From positions 1 through 64,000 of the forward strand of contig JBMONB010000150.1 of assembly GCA_049325315.1 (NCBI GenBank): a DNA stretch of 64,000 nt, in the 5' to 3' direction. Origin of the DNA: JAWLHU01 sp049325315. Its GTDB lineage: Bacteria; Bacillota; Sulfobacillia; Symbiobacteriales; Symbiobacteriaceae. Both the position numbers and the translations under genes were made by a program. Below the pieces are notes generated by a model, which was given only the letters and a program-made list of their open reading frames with translations, did not search any database and was not told the origin of the DNA. Shown piece by piece: positions 1 through 9,474 of this stretch (positions are counted from its first letter, which is position 1; each line of letters opens with the position of its first letter).

Positions 1-99
1 CGTTCTGGCCGCAACCCCCAGACCGGCGCTCCCATTAAGATCCCCGCCGGCAAGGTCCCTGCCTTCCGTCCTGGCAAGGAGCTGAAGGAGAGCGTGTAG
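1..99 (+). CDS. hup: HU-family DNA-binding protein, C-terminal end (partial)
   Basis: Frame 1 encodes 32 residues up to a TAG at 97-99, beginning RSGRNPQTGAPIKIPAGKVP and ending PGKELKESV. This is the conserved C-terminal arm and tail of HU (GRNPxTGxxIxIPAxKVPxFxPGKxLK). HU is a dimeric nucleoid protein that bends DNA. The start lies outside the window. The gene ends just before a strong hairpin terminator, so it is transcriptionally separated from the S4 gene that follows. The HU, yabO order is common in Firmicutes. Confidence 0.9.
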   Translation, partial: RSGRNPQTGAPIKIPAGKVPAFRPGKELKESV

Positions 100-113
100 C
101 CTCTGCACGCCAC

Positions 114-150
114 GACCGGACTCCGCTTAGCGGGGTCCGGTCTTCATTTT
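114..150 (+). terminator. Rho-independent terminator of the HU gene
   Basis: A 13-bp stem (114-126 with 130-142) has one G-T pair and a TTA loop, and is followed by TTCATTTT. It lies 15 bases after the HU stop codon. Confidence 0.85.
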
Positions 151-186
151 CCAGTCAATAGGTTGGTTGCGTAAGGAGCGGATGGT

Positions 187-480
187 ATGCGAATCGATAA
201 GTTCCTCAAGGTGTCACGGATTATCAAGCGCCGGACGCTGGCCAAAGAGGTCTGCGATGGCGATCGGGTGCAGATCAACGGCCGGAAGGCCAAGGCCGGT
301 ACCGAGGTCAAGCCGGGCGATACGATCTTCATCGACTTTGGCCGGCGGCAGCTAACCGTACGGATTCTCGAGGTTCGGGAGAATGTACGGGCGGCCGAGG
401 CGAAGGAGCTGTATGAGGTCGTCTCGGAGCACTTCAAGACCGAGAGCCTGCTGGCTCATCTGGAAGACGATCCGGAATAA
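187..480 (+). CDS. rqcP: S4-domain RNA-binding protein RqcP (YabO)
   Basis: The product is 97 residues, almost entirely one S4 RNA-binding domain (residues 1-60, MRIDKFLKVSRIIKRR... and DRVQINGRKAKAGTEVKPGD), followed by a short acidic helix. In Bacillus subtilis the YabO/RqcP protein works with RqcH on stalled 50S subunits in ribosome-associated quality control, promoting poly-alanine tailing. Length and position next to HU fit this family. The start ATG has GGAG upstream. In B. subtilis yabO is directly followed by yabP; here a regulator and the prkA operon intervene. The family call is firm; the RQC role is taken from the family. Confidence 0.88.
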   Translation: MRIDKFLKVSRIIKRRTLAKEVCDGDRVQINGRKAKAGTEVKPGDTIFIDFGRRQLTVRILEVRENVRAAEAKELYEVVSEHFKTESLLAHLEDDPE

Positions 481-521
481 AGAGGCTGGACGGAAGTAGC
501 GCCTGTTGGGGGGCAGACAGC

Positions 522-3221
522 ATGTTGTGGCCGCTGGTTGGACGCGACGCCGAACTGGCCGAACTGGAGCGGCTGGCTTGTGATGCGGCGGGAGGCAGGG
601 GGAGCCTGGTCCTGCTGGCCGGTGAGGCCGGCATTGGTAAGACTGCCCTGGTGGAATCCCTGGCCCAGCAGAACCGCGGTCTGTTCCTGGCAGCCCGCGG
701 ATGGTGCCGCGGTACTGTGGAGACCGCTCCCTACGGCCCGTGGCTGGATCTCCTACGGGATCTGTCGGGGCAGACCGCCAAATCCCTGACAGCCCTTCCA
801 GAGCCCTTTGGGCGGACGGCAGGAGGGGAGGGTGCTGACGGTCAGGCCGAGGCGCTGTACGGCTGGCTGAGCGCCCTTGGCAGGCCTGTCCTGCTCCTGC
901 TCGAGGATATTCATTGGGCAGACCCGGCCTCTCTGGAGCTTCTGAGCTACATTGCTCCCCGCTTGCGCCAGGTTCCCCTGCTGGTGGTGGCCACGTGCCG
1001 CTCCGGCGGGCCGCGCCCTGGTGAACTTCTGGGGCGGGTGCTCCGTGACGTGCAGCGGGCCGGGGCGGTTCGCATCGACCTGAGCCGCCTGGACCTGCCT
1101 GCGGTGCGGGCCCTGACCGAGGCGGCCCTGCCGGGTTCAGCTGCCGCCGCCCCGCTCGCCCGTCGTCTCTTTGAGCGGACCGGCGGGCATGCCATGTTTG
1201 TCCGCGAACTGCTGGCAGCGGCGGTGAAGGCCGGGGCAATCCCAACCGACCATGATCCCCTGCCCGAGACCGTTCAGCAGGCGATTCAGGAGCGCCTCGC
1301 CCGGCTCTCGCCGGCGGGGGAGCGGGCCATTGCGGCGGCCGCTGTGATTGGTGAGCGGTTCTCGTATGATCTGCTGGCACGGGCGGCAGCGGACCCGGAG
1401 CTTGACGCCGGCCTGGAGGAAGCGCTGGCGCAGCGCATCCTCCTGCCCGAAGGGCGCGAGGGCGACCGCTTTGCCTTCGACCACGCCCTGGTGCGGGAGG
1501 CGGTGCTGGTCCGCCTGATCGGCCTGCGCCGCCGACGGCTCCACCAGGCGGTAGCCGAGGCGCTCCTGGCCGGGCCGGCACCGGACCCCGAGAGCCTGGC
1601 CTACCACCTCAGCCGGGCCGGCGACCCTCGCGCTCTGGACTACCTGCTGGCCGCCGTGGACCGGGCGCTCTCGCTGGGGGCACTGGCCCAGGCCGCCCGG
1701 CTGGGCGAAGAGGCGCTGGCCCGCATGCCGGAGGCTGACCCCCGCCGGCCCGAGCTTCTCCTGAAGCAGGGCGTCGCCGTGCAGTTGGGCGATCATGACC
1801 AGGCCCGGGCCTGCTGGACCGAGGCGGCGGCCCGGGGCGATGCAGCAGTGGCCACCTGGGCCCGGCACATGCTGGCCATCTGGCACTACTGGCAGCACGA
1901 CCCGAACACCCCGGCCCTGATGGCACAGGTGCAGGCCGAGGAGGAGCGCCTGCTCGACCAGCCCTCGTACCAGGCGCTGGAGATGCTGCTCAGGCGGCGG
2001 CGCTCCGCGTACCCGCCCATCGCCCGCCTCCGCGCCGGGGCCCTGACCCTCGCCGGCCAACTCGGAGAGGCGCAGCGGGTCTGCGAGGAGATTCGCCACC
2101 GTCTCCCCCCCGAGCAGCAGCACACCGCCCTGCTCGATGTAGAGGCCGGCATCGCCATGTACACCGGCCGGGCCCGGGAGGCGGTGGAGTTGTACCGGCT
2201 GGCCAGCCAGGAGGCACAGGACCAGAAAAACTACCGCTTCAGCTTTCTCTACAAGTGGAACCAGCTTCACGCCATGCTCTGGGCCATGGCCGATCAGCCC
2301 GCCGAGATGGACCTGGTCGCCGCGGAGACCGAGCGGCTGGAGGCCGAGGCCAGCCAGCGCTCCGGCTACCGGTGGATGCCCGAGGGCTACTCCTCCCTCG
2401 GCTTCTACCAGTTCGTCCGGGGGGACTGGGAGGCAGCCCGGCACAACCTGCTCGGCTACCTGCGGGCCCACCCCACCGTGGAGGATCGCACCTGGTGGCG
2501 CTACTTTGCCGCCCGGATGCTCCTCGCCATGGAGGAGCCCGCCGAGGCCGAGCGGGTGATGGCACCGGTCCGGCCACTGTCGCCCGAGGCCACGCTGGGG
2601 TTCGAGCGTATTTCGGTGATGAGCCACACCATGCGGGCCCGCATCTGCCTGGCCCAGGGCAGGGCAGACCTGGCCCGCCCCTGGCTGGAGTCGGCCAGCC
2701 GCCATTTGGCGGAGCGGCAGCTTCGCTCCATGGTTCCCGAGGTGGAGGTCTGCTGGGGGTTGCTCCACCAGTCGGAGGGCAGGAACGAGGCGGCCCGAGT
2801 TGCTGCGGCCCTCTCCCTTGAAGAGGCGCTGGCCCAGGGGGACAGCTGGCACGCCATGGAGGCCCGTCGGCTCCTGAGCGCGCTCGCCCCGACCCCGGGG
2901 CAGGCAATCGAGCACCTGGGGGCGGCGCTCGACCTGGCCCGGCTCTGCCGCTTTCCCCACGAGGAGGCGCTTGCCCAACAAGCCCTGCAGGCCCTGGCCG
3001 CCGGCAGCGGAGAACAAACCCTGCCCGACGGACTGACCGAGCGGGAAGCCGAGATTACCCGCCTGGTGGCACAGGGATTCAAGGACAAAGAGATCGGCCA
3101 GCGACTCTTCATCGCCGTGAAGACGGTGCAGGCACACCTGCGGAACATCTTCAACAAGGCCGGGGTCTCCAACCGGGCGGCCCTCACCGCCTATGCCGCC
3201 CGCCACGGGCTGATCCAGTAA
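522..3221 (+). CDS. LuxR-family ATP-binding transcriptional regulator (MalT/LAL type)
   Basis: The 899-residue protein has an N-terminal AAA-type ATPase module: Walker A GEAGIGKT at residues 34-41 and a Walker B-like LLLLEDIHWAD near 126-136. A long helical, TPR-like middle region follows, and a C-terminal LuxR/GerE helix-turn-helix (about 835-895, LTEREAEITRLVAQGF...KTVQAHLRNIFNKAGVSNRAAL). This is the layout of large ATP-dependent LuxR regulators (MalT, LAL family), in which ligand and ATP drive oligomerisation and promoter activation. The ligand cannot be read from the sequence. It begins 41 bases after rqcP. Directly downstream are a CTAAGG/CCTTAG dyad and a 20-codon ORF, which are plausible targets. 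Confidence 0.85.
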   Translation: MLWPLVGRDAELAELERLACDAAGGRGSLVLLAGEAGIGKTALVESLAQQNRGLFLAARGWCRGTVETAPYGPWLDLLRDLSGQTAKSLTALPEPFGRTAGGEGADGQAEALYGWLSALGRPVLLLLEDIHWADPASLELLSYIAPRLRQVPLLVVATCRSGGPRPGELLGRVLRDVQRAGAVRIDLSRLDLPAVRALTEAALPGSAAAAPLARRLFERTGGHAMFVRELLAAAVKAGAIPTDHDPLPETVQQAIQERLARLSPAGERAIAAAAVIGERFSYDLLARAAADPELDAGLEEALAQRILLPEGREGDRFAFDHALVREAVLVRLIGLRRRRLHQAVAEALLAGPAPDPESLAYHLSRAGDPRALDYLLAAVDRALSLGALAQAARLGEEALARMPEADPRRPELLLKQGVAVQLGDHDQARACWTEAAARGDAAVATWARHMLAIWHYWQHDPNTPALMAQVQAEEERLLDQPSYQALEMLLRRRRSAYPPIARLRAGALTLAGQLGEAQRVCEEIRHRLPPEQQHTALLDVEAGIAMYTGRAREAVELYRLASQEAQDQKNYRFSFLYKWNQLHAMLWAMADQPAEMDLVAAETERLEAEASQRSGYRWMPEGYSSLGFYQFVRGDWEAARHNLLGYLRAHPTVEDRTWWRYFAARMLLAMEEPAEAERVMAPVRPLSPEATLGFERISVMSHTMRARICLAQGRADLARPWLESASRHLAERQLRSMVPEVEVCWGLLHQSEGRNEAARVAAALSLEEALAQGDSWHAMEARRLLSALAPTPGQAIEHLGAALDLARLCRFPHEEALAQQALQALAAGSGEQTLPDGLTEREAEITRLVAQGFKDKEIGQRLFIAVKTVQAHLRNIFNKAGVSNRAALTAYAARHGLIQ

Positions 3222-3237
3222 GCCAACCCCCCGGGAA

Positions 3238-3255
3238 CTAAGGAAAAACCCTTAG
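3238..3255. promoter_or_regulatory. Inverted repeat CTAAGG-N6-CCTTAG, possible operator
   Basis: Perfect 6-bp half-sites separated by six bases lie 17 bases after the stop of the LuxR-type regulator and about 97 bases before a small ORF. A dyad in this place could be the regulator's binding site. It is short and could be coincidental. Confidence 0.3.
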
Positions 3256-3351
3256 ACCGCGCCCACAGCGAATTGAGGGTTCTCCCCGATGGAAGATCGC
3301 CCCAATCCTGATAAGCTCAACGCAACGCTGAGTGATCAGGAGGGCGCAACC

Positions 3352-3414
3352 ATGAAGAAGCTGTTGGAGCTGCTGGCCCGGTTCATGGCGCTCCGGGGAT
3401 TCCATATCCCATAA
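3352..3414 (+). CDS. Putative 20-residue peptide downstream of the LuxR-type regulator
   Basis: The ORF encodes MKKLLELLARFMALRGFHIP and stops at TAA. A near-consensus AGGAGGG (3338-3344) lies 7 bases before the ATG, which is the main reason to think it is translated. The peptide starts with two lysines and then a leucine-rich stretch that would form an amphipathic or hydrophobic helix. There is no clear signal-peptide cleavage site. It sits alone between the regulator and the convergent spoVR gene. It could be a signal, a membrane-active peptide or a leader. No homologue is recognised. Confidence 0.45.
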   Translation: MKKLLELLARFMALRGFHIP

Positions 3415-3424
3415 CACGCGGAAA

Positions 3425-3456
3425 CGCCGGGTGCATCAAAGCACCCGGCGTTCGGT
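3425..3456. terminator. Bidirectional hairpin between convergent transcripts
   Basis: A perfect 10-bp stem (CGCCGGGTGC at 3425-3434 with 3441-3450) has a six-base loop. It is followed by TTCGGTTT on the plus strand and TTTC on the minus strand. It overlaps the last codons of spoVR. The T-tracts are weak. Confidence 0.6.
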
Positions 3457-4830
3457 TTCGCCGCCACTGTACATGTACACAACCCGGTTCCCGTCCTCCA
3501 CCGTCTCCATGTGGACCGGGCGCTGCCAGATGTGGTACACGTGCGGCAGGGTCTTCTTCAGGTAGCTGATATCCAGCTCGACACCCTCAAAGGCATGGCG
3601 CAGATAGAGTTCCCCCCGCCGCTGGTAGTCGTGATCCTCGGCGTAGATATAGGGGAAGCCGCAGTTGGAGATCTGTGCGACGATCCCATCGCGCACCTTC
3701 TCCCAACCCTTGGCGGTGATCTTCCACTCGTCGCCCTGCTTGGCGAACAGGTAGAGATCCAGGTTGTCGCAGATCTCCTTGGTCAGGTAGTTGCGAATGA
3801 AGGAGACGTCGGTCTCCACCTCCCGCACCTCGAAGATCTTCTCCGTCCCGAACCGCTTCTCGATATCCTCGAAGATGTGGTAGCCCACGTGGTAAGGGTT
3901 TAGCTGGAACCGGCTGGGCGCCAGGACCCCGGCATGCATGCGGGCGAACTCCAGCGACTCGTCGGGGGTCAGGTCCAGCTCCCGCATGATCCGGGCGTGC
4001 CAGATTGAGGCCCAGCCCTCGTTCATGATCTTCGTCTCCATCTGCGGGCGGAAGTAGAGCATCTCCTGCCGCAGGCTCGACAAGATGTCCCGCTGCCAGG
4101 GCTCCAGGTCCAGCGCCCGCTCCATGATGAACAGGAGCAGGTCACGGGTAGGCTCGCTCTTCTTCGGAGCAGGTGTCTCCTCTGGCTCAGCCTTTTCCTT
4201 GCCCAGCTTGTCCAGCGCCCAGAGGTCGTCGAATTCCCCCACCGCCGGCTTCTTCGACCCCGGCTTCTCCGCCGAAGGGCTCTTCCTGGCCGGGAACGGG
4301 TCCACGTGCTCGTTGATCGCCATGACCGCATCGATAAACCGCTCCACCTTCGCCCGACCCAGGTCGTGCTCGTACTGCTGCACCCGGTTGGCGAAGGCCG
4401 CCATGGCGTGGACCATCTGCCGGTTCGTCTCCCGGAAGCGCCAGTTGTTCTTGAAGAAATCCGAGTGGGCCAGCACGTGGGCGGCGATCAGCTTGTTCTG
4501 TAGCAGCGTGTTATTTTCCAGCAGGAAGGCGTAGCACGGGTCCGAGTTGATCACCAGCTCGTAGATCTTCGACATGCCGAAGTCGTACTGGGTCTTCATC
4601 TGGTGAAAGGCTTTGCCGAAGGACCAATGGGAGAACCGGGTCGGCATGGCATAGGCGCCGAAGGTGTAGACAATATCGGCCGGGCAAATCTCGTAGCGCA
4701 TCTCGAAGAAGTCCAGGTTGAACCCCTGGGCCTTCTCCACGATCGTGTCGATCGCCTCGCCCAGTTTGGCCACGTCGGACTCCGACATGGTCGGCCCCGC
4801 GCTGGGCGGTGTCAGCTTCAAGGAGGACAT
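3436..4830 (-). CDS. spoVR: SpoVR family protein
   Basis: The 464-residue protein carries typical SpoVR features: the FEMRYEICPADIVYTFGAYAMP-type N-terminal block, a PCYAFLLENN segment, the HVLAHSDFFKNN segment, and a C-terminal GGELYLRH-like region. In B. subtilis SpoVR affects spore cortex formation; in enteric bacteria the homologue YcgB is co-regulated with YeaG/YeaH. The biochemical activity is unknown. The ATG follows GGGGGTGAG and lies one base after the yhbH stop codon, so the two are translationally coupled. It is the last gene of the prkA-yhbH-spoVR operon. A charged, lysine- and proline-rich linker near residues 170-215 is probably a lineage insertion. Confidence 0.93.
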   Translation of the reverse strand: MSSLKLTPPSAGPTMSESDVAKLGEAIDTIVEKAQGFNLDFFEMRYEICPADIVYTFGAYAMPTRFSHWSFGKAFHQMKTQYDFGMSKIYELVINSDPCYAFLLENNTLLQNKLIAAHVLAHSDFFKNNWRFRETNRQMVHAMAAFANRVQQYEHDLGRAKVERFIDAVMAINEHVDPFPARKSPSAEKPGSKKPAVGEFDDLWALDKLGKEKAEPEETPAPKKSEPTRDLLLFIMERALDLEPWQRDILSSLRQEMLYFRPQMETKIMNEGWASIWHARIMRELDLTPDESLEFARMHAGVLAPSRFQLNPYHVGYHIFEDIEKRFGTEKIFEVREVETDVSFIRNYLTKEICDNLDLYLFAKQGDEWKITAKGWEKVRDGIVAQISNCGFPYIYAEDHDYQRRGELYLRHAFEGVELDISYLKKTLPHVYHIWQRPVHMETVEDGNRVVYMYSGGETERRVL

Positions 4831-4831
4831 G

Positions 4832-6022
<1,191 letters not shown>

Positions 6023-6047
6023 ACGACTACCCTCCTCAGATGGGCGC

Positions 6048-6082
6048 AGGGCGGGGGGGCTTCCCCAAAGCCCGCCCGCCCT
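6048..6082 (-). other. Intercistronic stem-loop between prkA and yhbH
   Basis: A 15-bp GC-rich stem with one mismatch (6048-6062 with 6068-6082) and a five-base loop fills the prkA-yhbH gap. No T-tract follows on either strand. It looks like an mRNA-stability or partial-attenuation element, not a full terminator. Confidence 0.5.
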
Positions 6083-6097
6083 TGTCGTCGTGGTTGA

Positions 6098-8011
6098 TTA
6101 TCGGTTAAGCAGGGAGCCGACGTACTTGAGCAACTCGTTGGCGCAGGAGACACAGTAGTTGTGCTCCTTCATGAGGCGGGCGACCACCTCGTTGATCTTC
6201 TTCAGCTGCTCGGCATCGGGCGTCTTGCTGGATGTGGTGATCTTGACCACATCCTTCAGATCGGCGAAGAGCTTCTTCTCGATCGCTTCCTTCAGCCGCT
6301 CATGCGAGCTGTAATCGAAGGCGACACCCCGCCGGGCGTAGGAGGAGAGCCGAATCATGATCTCCTCGCGGAAGGCCTTCTTGGCGTTCTCCGAGATGCC
6401 GATCTGCTCCTCGATCGAGCGCATCAGCTTCTCGTCGGGCTCGTGGTACTCGTCGGTCAGCGGGTCCTTGATCTTCGTGGCGTTGCAGTACGCCTCGATG
6501 TTGTCGAGATAGTTGTTGAGCAGGTTCTTGGCCGACTCCTCGTAGGAGTAGACGAAGGCCTTCTGGACCTCCTTCTTGGCCATCTCGTCGTACTCCTGAC
6601 GGGCGATGGCAATAAAGGCCATGAGCCGTTCCCGCTCCTGCGGGGTGATCGACGGATGCTGGTCCAGGCCGTCCTTGAGCGAGCGGAGCACATCCAGCGC
6701 CGTGATGCAGGCCTTCTGGTTCAGCTCGCCCTTCTTGATGATCGCCGACGAGATGCGGTTGATGACGTACCGGGGATCGACGCCGCTCATGCCTTCGACG
6801 CCTTCAAACTCCCGCTCCAGTTCCGCCACATCCGACAGCTTGAAGCCGTCGACTTCGACACCGTCATACAGGCGCATCTTCTTGACCAGGTCCATACCGG
6901 CCTTCTTGGACTCCTTCATGCGGCTCAGGACTGAGAAGACCGAGGCCGCATAGAGCGAGTGCGGAGCGATGTGGACGTGGCGGGTGTCGGCCTGCTGAAC
7001 CAGCTTCTCGTAAATACGCACCTCATCGGAGACCTTGAGGTTGTAGGGAACCGGCATCACGATGATCCGGCTCTGGAGTGCTTCGTTCTTTTTGTTAGCA
7101 ATAAAGGCACGGTATTCGGTTTCGTTAGTGTGGGCCACGATTAGCTCGTCCGCTGAGATCAGGGCGAAACGACCCGCCTTGAAGTTGCCTTCCTGGCTGA
7201 GGCTGAGGAGGTTCCAGAGGAACTTCTCATCGAGCTTCAGCATCTCCTGGAACTCCATCATCCCCCGGTTCGCCTTGTTGAGCTCGCCGTCGAAGCGGTA
7301 CGCCCGCGGATCCGACTCAGAGCCGAACTCACCGATGGTCGAGAAGTCAATGGAGCCAGTCAGGTCTGCGATATCCTGAGACTTCGGATCCGAGGGGCTA
7401 AAGGTGCCGATACCGGTGCGATCCGACTCGGAAAGGATGACCCGCTCCACCGGGACCTTCTCCACCCGACCGTCGTACTGCTCCTTGAGCATGAGACGGC
7501 AGTGCGGGCAAAGCTCGCCCTCGATGACAACGCCCAACTCCTTTTCCACGTCGGCCCGCAGCTCCTTGGGAATCAGGTGCAGGGGCTCCTCGTGCATGGG
7601 GCAGCCCTTAATGCCGTACAACGCTCCATCGGGTGTGCGGCTGTACTCCTCCAGGCCACGCTTGAGCATGGTGACCAGGGTAGACTTACCGCCGCTGACC
7701 GGACCCATCAGGAGCAGGATGCGCTTGCGCACATCCAACCGGCGGGCCGCCGGATGCAGATACTCCTCCACCAGACGTTCCAGGGCCTTGTCGAGCCCGA
7801 AGAGCTCCTTGCCAAAGAACTTGTACCGCCGGACGCCGTTAATCTCCTCAACTCCAGCTGAGATGACCATGTTATAGATGCGAGCGTGAGAGAACTGCGT
7901 GATGGCGGGATTCTTTGCCACGAGCTCCAGGTAGTCGGCAAAGGTCCCCTCCCAGTGGAGCGTACTCTCAGACAACCGGTACTCTTCGAGACGCTTGATC
8001 AGGCTGCTCAT
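6098..8011 (-). CDS. prkA: PrkA serine protein kinase/AAA+ family protein
   Basis: The 637-residue protein matches PrkA over its length. A P-loop GPVSGGKST lies near residue 105, and LYGIKGCPMHEEPLHLIP and a Cys-x2-Cys segment (LCPHCRLML) follow. PrkA has an AAA+ module and a C-terminal kinase-like domain. In B. subtilis it acts during sporulation in the mother cell, and protease activity has also been proposed. The ATG is preceded by GGGAGGAGG. It is the first gene of the operon with yhbH and spoVR, the same trio as enteric yeaG-yeaH-ycgB. An AT-richer upstream region probably holds its promoter. Confidence 0.94.
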   Translation of the reverse strand: MSSLIKRLEEYRLSESTLHWEGTFADYLELVAKNPAITQFSHARIYNMVISAGVEEINGVRRYKFFGKELFGLDKALERLVEEYLHPAARRLDVRKRILLLMGPVSGGKSTLVTMLKRGLEEYSRTPDGALYGIKGCPMHEEPLHLIPKELRADVEKELGVVIEGELCPHCRLMLKEQYDGRVEKVPVERVILSESDRTGIGTFSPSDPKSQDIADLTGSIDFSTIGEFGSESDPRAYRFDGELNKANRGMMEFQEMLKLDEKFLWNLLSLSQEGNFKAGRFALISADELIVAHTNETEYRAFIANKKNEALQSRIIVMPVPYNLKVSDEVRIYEKLVQQADTRHVHIAPHSLYAASVFSVLSRMKESKKAGMDLVKKMRLYDGVEVDGFKLSDVAELEREFEGVEGMSGVDPRYVINRISSAIIKKGELNQKACITALDVLRSLKDGLDQHPSITPQERERLMAFIAIARQEYDEMAKKEVQKAFVYSYEESAKNLLNNYLDNIEAYCNATKIKDPLTDEYHEPDEKLMRSIEEQIGISENAKKAFREEIMIRLSSYARRGVAFDYSSHERLKEAIEKKLFADLKDVVKITTSSKTPDAEQLKKINEVVARLMKEHNYCVSCANELLKYVGSLLNR

Positions 8012-8421
8012 ACGACCTACCTCCTCCCGGATGTGTTAACCCCACCTGGCCGCCGAGTTCGAGAAATGGCTCACCGGCATGATGGTCAGCCACCTTCTTC
8101 TATACTCTCTTACGTTGCGAGCGAAGATTTTGTTCGACCATTGACACTAAATGTTTTTAGCGAAAAGGTTCAATGCCAAGTACCTAGCGGCTTAGGACGA
8201 TCACCACCCTTTTATATGTATCGATGCCAATATAAAGCATCAATTCCTTTTGCCTTTAGATTCGACTCATTCTGATGTTATCCCTGCTGTAATCCCAATA
8301 TCGTGTTTGGAAATGTGTTCCTCTTTGTGATAATCCGACGTCTGCTGCATAGACCGATTTTATGGCACATAGGGATAGGACAGGTCCCTTACGCCAGGGG
8401 ACGCAGAGGAGGTCGGCCCAC
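8012..8421. other. AT-rich divergent intergenic region between prkA and yabP
   Basis: About 400 bp without a convincing gene, clearly richer in AT than its surroundings. On the minus strand TGATGC (8242-8237) and CATATAA (8218-8212), 18 bases apart, resemble a forespore or mother-cell sigma-factor promoter for prkA; this is weak. On the plus strand a sigma-A-like promoter for yabP is listed separately. A small dyad CTAAA-TGTT-TTTAG also lies near 8147-8160. Confidence 0.45.
8307..8334 (+). promoter_or_regulatory. Candidate sigma-A promoter for yabP
   Basis: TTGGAA (8307-8312) and GATAAT (8329-8334) are separated by 16 bases, with a TGT extended -10 element. It lies about 88 bases before the yabP start and is the best promoter match in the gap. 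Confidence 0.45.
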
Positions 8422-8760
8422 ATGGATGACAAGTTGTATCGCGGGGAGGTCCGCCACCCCGATATGCCGGAGCGTGAGACCGGCGGGTCGGGCCATGGAC
8501 TCTCGATCACCAACCGGGAGCAGGTCCAGGTGACCGGGGTACTTGCCGTTGATAACTTCGATGATGAAGAGGTCACGCTGGAGACCGAACTGGGCACCCT
8601 GACGATTCGGGGTGAGGAGCTGCACATCCGCCAGTTGGACCTGGAGTCGGGGCGCTTTCAGGTCGAGGGGTATGTGAACTCCTTACAGTACTCGACGCCC
8701 CGTCAGCGCTCCGGACGGCCCAGCAAGAGCCGGGGGTTCCTGGAGCGGTTACTGCGGTAA
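8422..8760 (+). CDS. yabP: Sporulation protein YabP
   Basis: The product is 112 residues when started at the ATG at 8422, which has a strong GAGGAGGT nine bases upstream. An in-frame ATG at 8362 exists but has no ribosome binding site. The core (HGLSITNREQVQVTGVLAV, then FDDEEVTLETELGTLTIRGEELHIRQLDLE) is typical of YabP, a small spore-formation protein of the YabP/YqfC family. In Bacillus, yabP, yabQ and divIC are adjacent; here yabQ lies 12.4 kb downstream beyond a sugar-acid island. The basic C-terminal tail is longer than usual. Confidence 0.9.
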   Translation: MDDKLYRGEVRHPDMPERETGGSGHGLSITNREQVQVTGVLAVDNFDDEEVTLETELGTLTIRGEELHIRQLDLESGRFQVEGYVNSLQYSTPRQRSGRPSKSRGFLERLLR

Positions 8761-8785
8761 GCAAGCGCTTGCTTACCAACGAGAA

Positions 8786-8817
8786 AAGGCAGCGGGTTCT
8801 CCCGCTGCCTTGTTTGT
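8786..8817. terminator. Bidirectional terminator between yabP and eda
   Basis: A perfect 11-bp stem (8786-8796 with 8801-8811) and TTCT loop are followed by GTTTGTG on the plus strand and TTTTCTCGTT on the minus strand. It separates the two convergent genes. Confidence 0.85.
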
Positions 8818-8825
8818 GTCTGGTC

Positions 8826-9464
8826 TTAACGCATGGAGGCCCGCGCCTCCCGGATGGCGGTCACGTACTGACGAGCCAGGGCGGTGACGCCGGCATGGTC
8901 GCCCCGGGCGGCTGGGGCGGTCAGTTCACTCCCCACGCCTACGGCGATGGCTCCTGCGTCCAGCCAGGCGCCAAGGGTCTGAAGGCTGACACCCCCGGTG
9001 GGCATGCAGGGCGCCTGGGGCAGTGGCCCCCGCAGCGCCTTGAGGAACGCAGGGCCCAGGTGGCTGCCGGGGAAGAGCTTAATGATGTCAGCCCCCTCCT
9101 CCAGCGCCCAAATCGCCTCGCTCACGGTTTGCGCCCCGACCAGAGCGGGCTTTCCGTAACGGTGCGCCACCTTGATCACCTCCGGGCAGAGCCCTGGCGT
9201 CACCAGGTACTGGGCCCCATGAAGCAGGCAGAGGCGGGCGGTCTCAGCATCGAGCACGGTGCCGGCGCCCACCAGCAGGCCCGTGCCAGACGCTGCCCGC
9301 AGAGATTCCAGGGCACCGGGCACCGTCATGGTGATCTCCACGGTCTCTGCTCCGCCCTCTGCCACCGCCTTCACCAGCATCGTCGCCTGCTCCGCGCCGG
9401 TGGCCCGGATTACGGGTACCAGCCCGGCGTCTGCGATCTGGTTAACCAAGTTCCATCTGTACAT
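8826..9464 (-). CDS. eda: KDPG/KHG aldolase
   Basis: The 212-residue class I aldolase splits 2-keto-3-deoxy-6-phosphogluconate into pyruvate and glyceraldehyde 3-phosphate. Visible landmarks are VEITMTVPGALESLR (catalytic Glu), GAGTVLDAE, YLVTPGLCPEV and IIKLFPGS, which carries the Schiff-base Lys, then the phosphate-binding MPTGGVSLQTLG. It is the last gene of the minus-strand uronate operon, 10 bases after kdgK, and performs the final step of the pathway. Confidence 0.93.
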   Translation of the reverse strand: MYRWNLVNQIADAGLVPVIRATGAEQATMLVKAVAEGGAETVEITMTVPGALESLRAASGTGLLVGAGTVLDAETARLCLLHGAQYLVTPGLCPEVIKVAHRYGKPALVGAQTVSEAIWALEEGADIIKLFPGSHLGPAFLKALRGPLPQAPCMPTGGVSLQTLGAWLDAGAIAVGVGSELTAPAARGDHAGVTALARQYVTAIREARASMR

Positions 9465-9474
9465 GGTGATTCAC

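Noticed and set aside
1137..3206. Long minus-strand open frame (689 codons) opposite the LuxR-type regulator
   Set aside because: It is antisense to a protein with clear Walker and HTH motifs. Long antisense frames are expected at this GC content, and its translation shows no family features.
8761..8772. Palindrome GCAAGCGCTTGC after yabP
   Set aside because: It is a short perfect palindrome, but it lies between a stop codon and a terminator, where no regulatory role is apparent.
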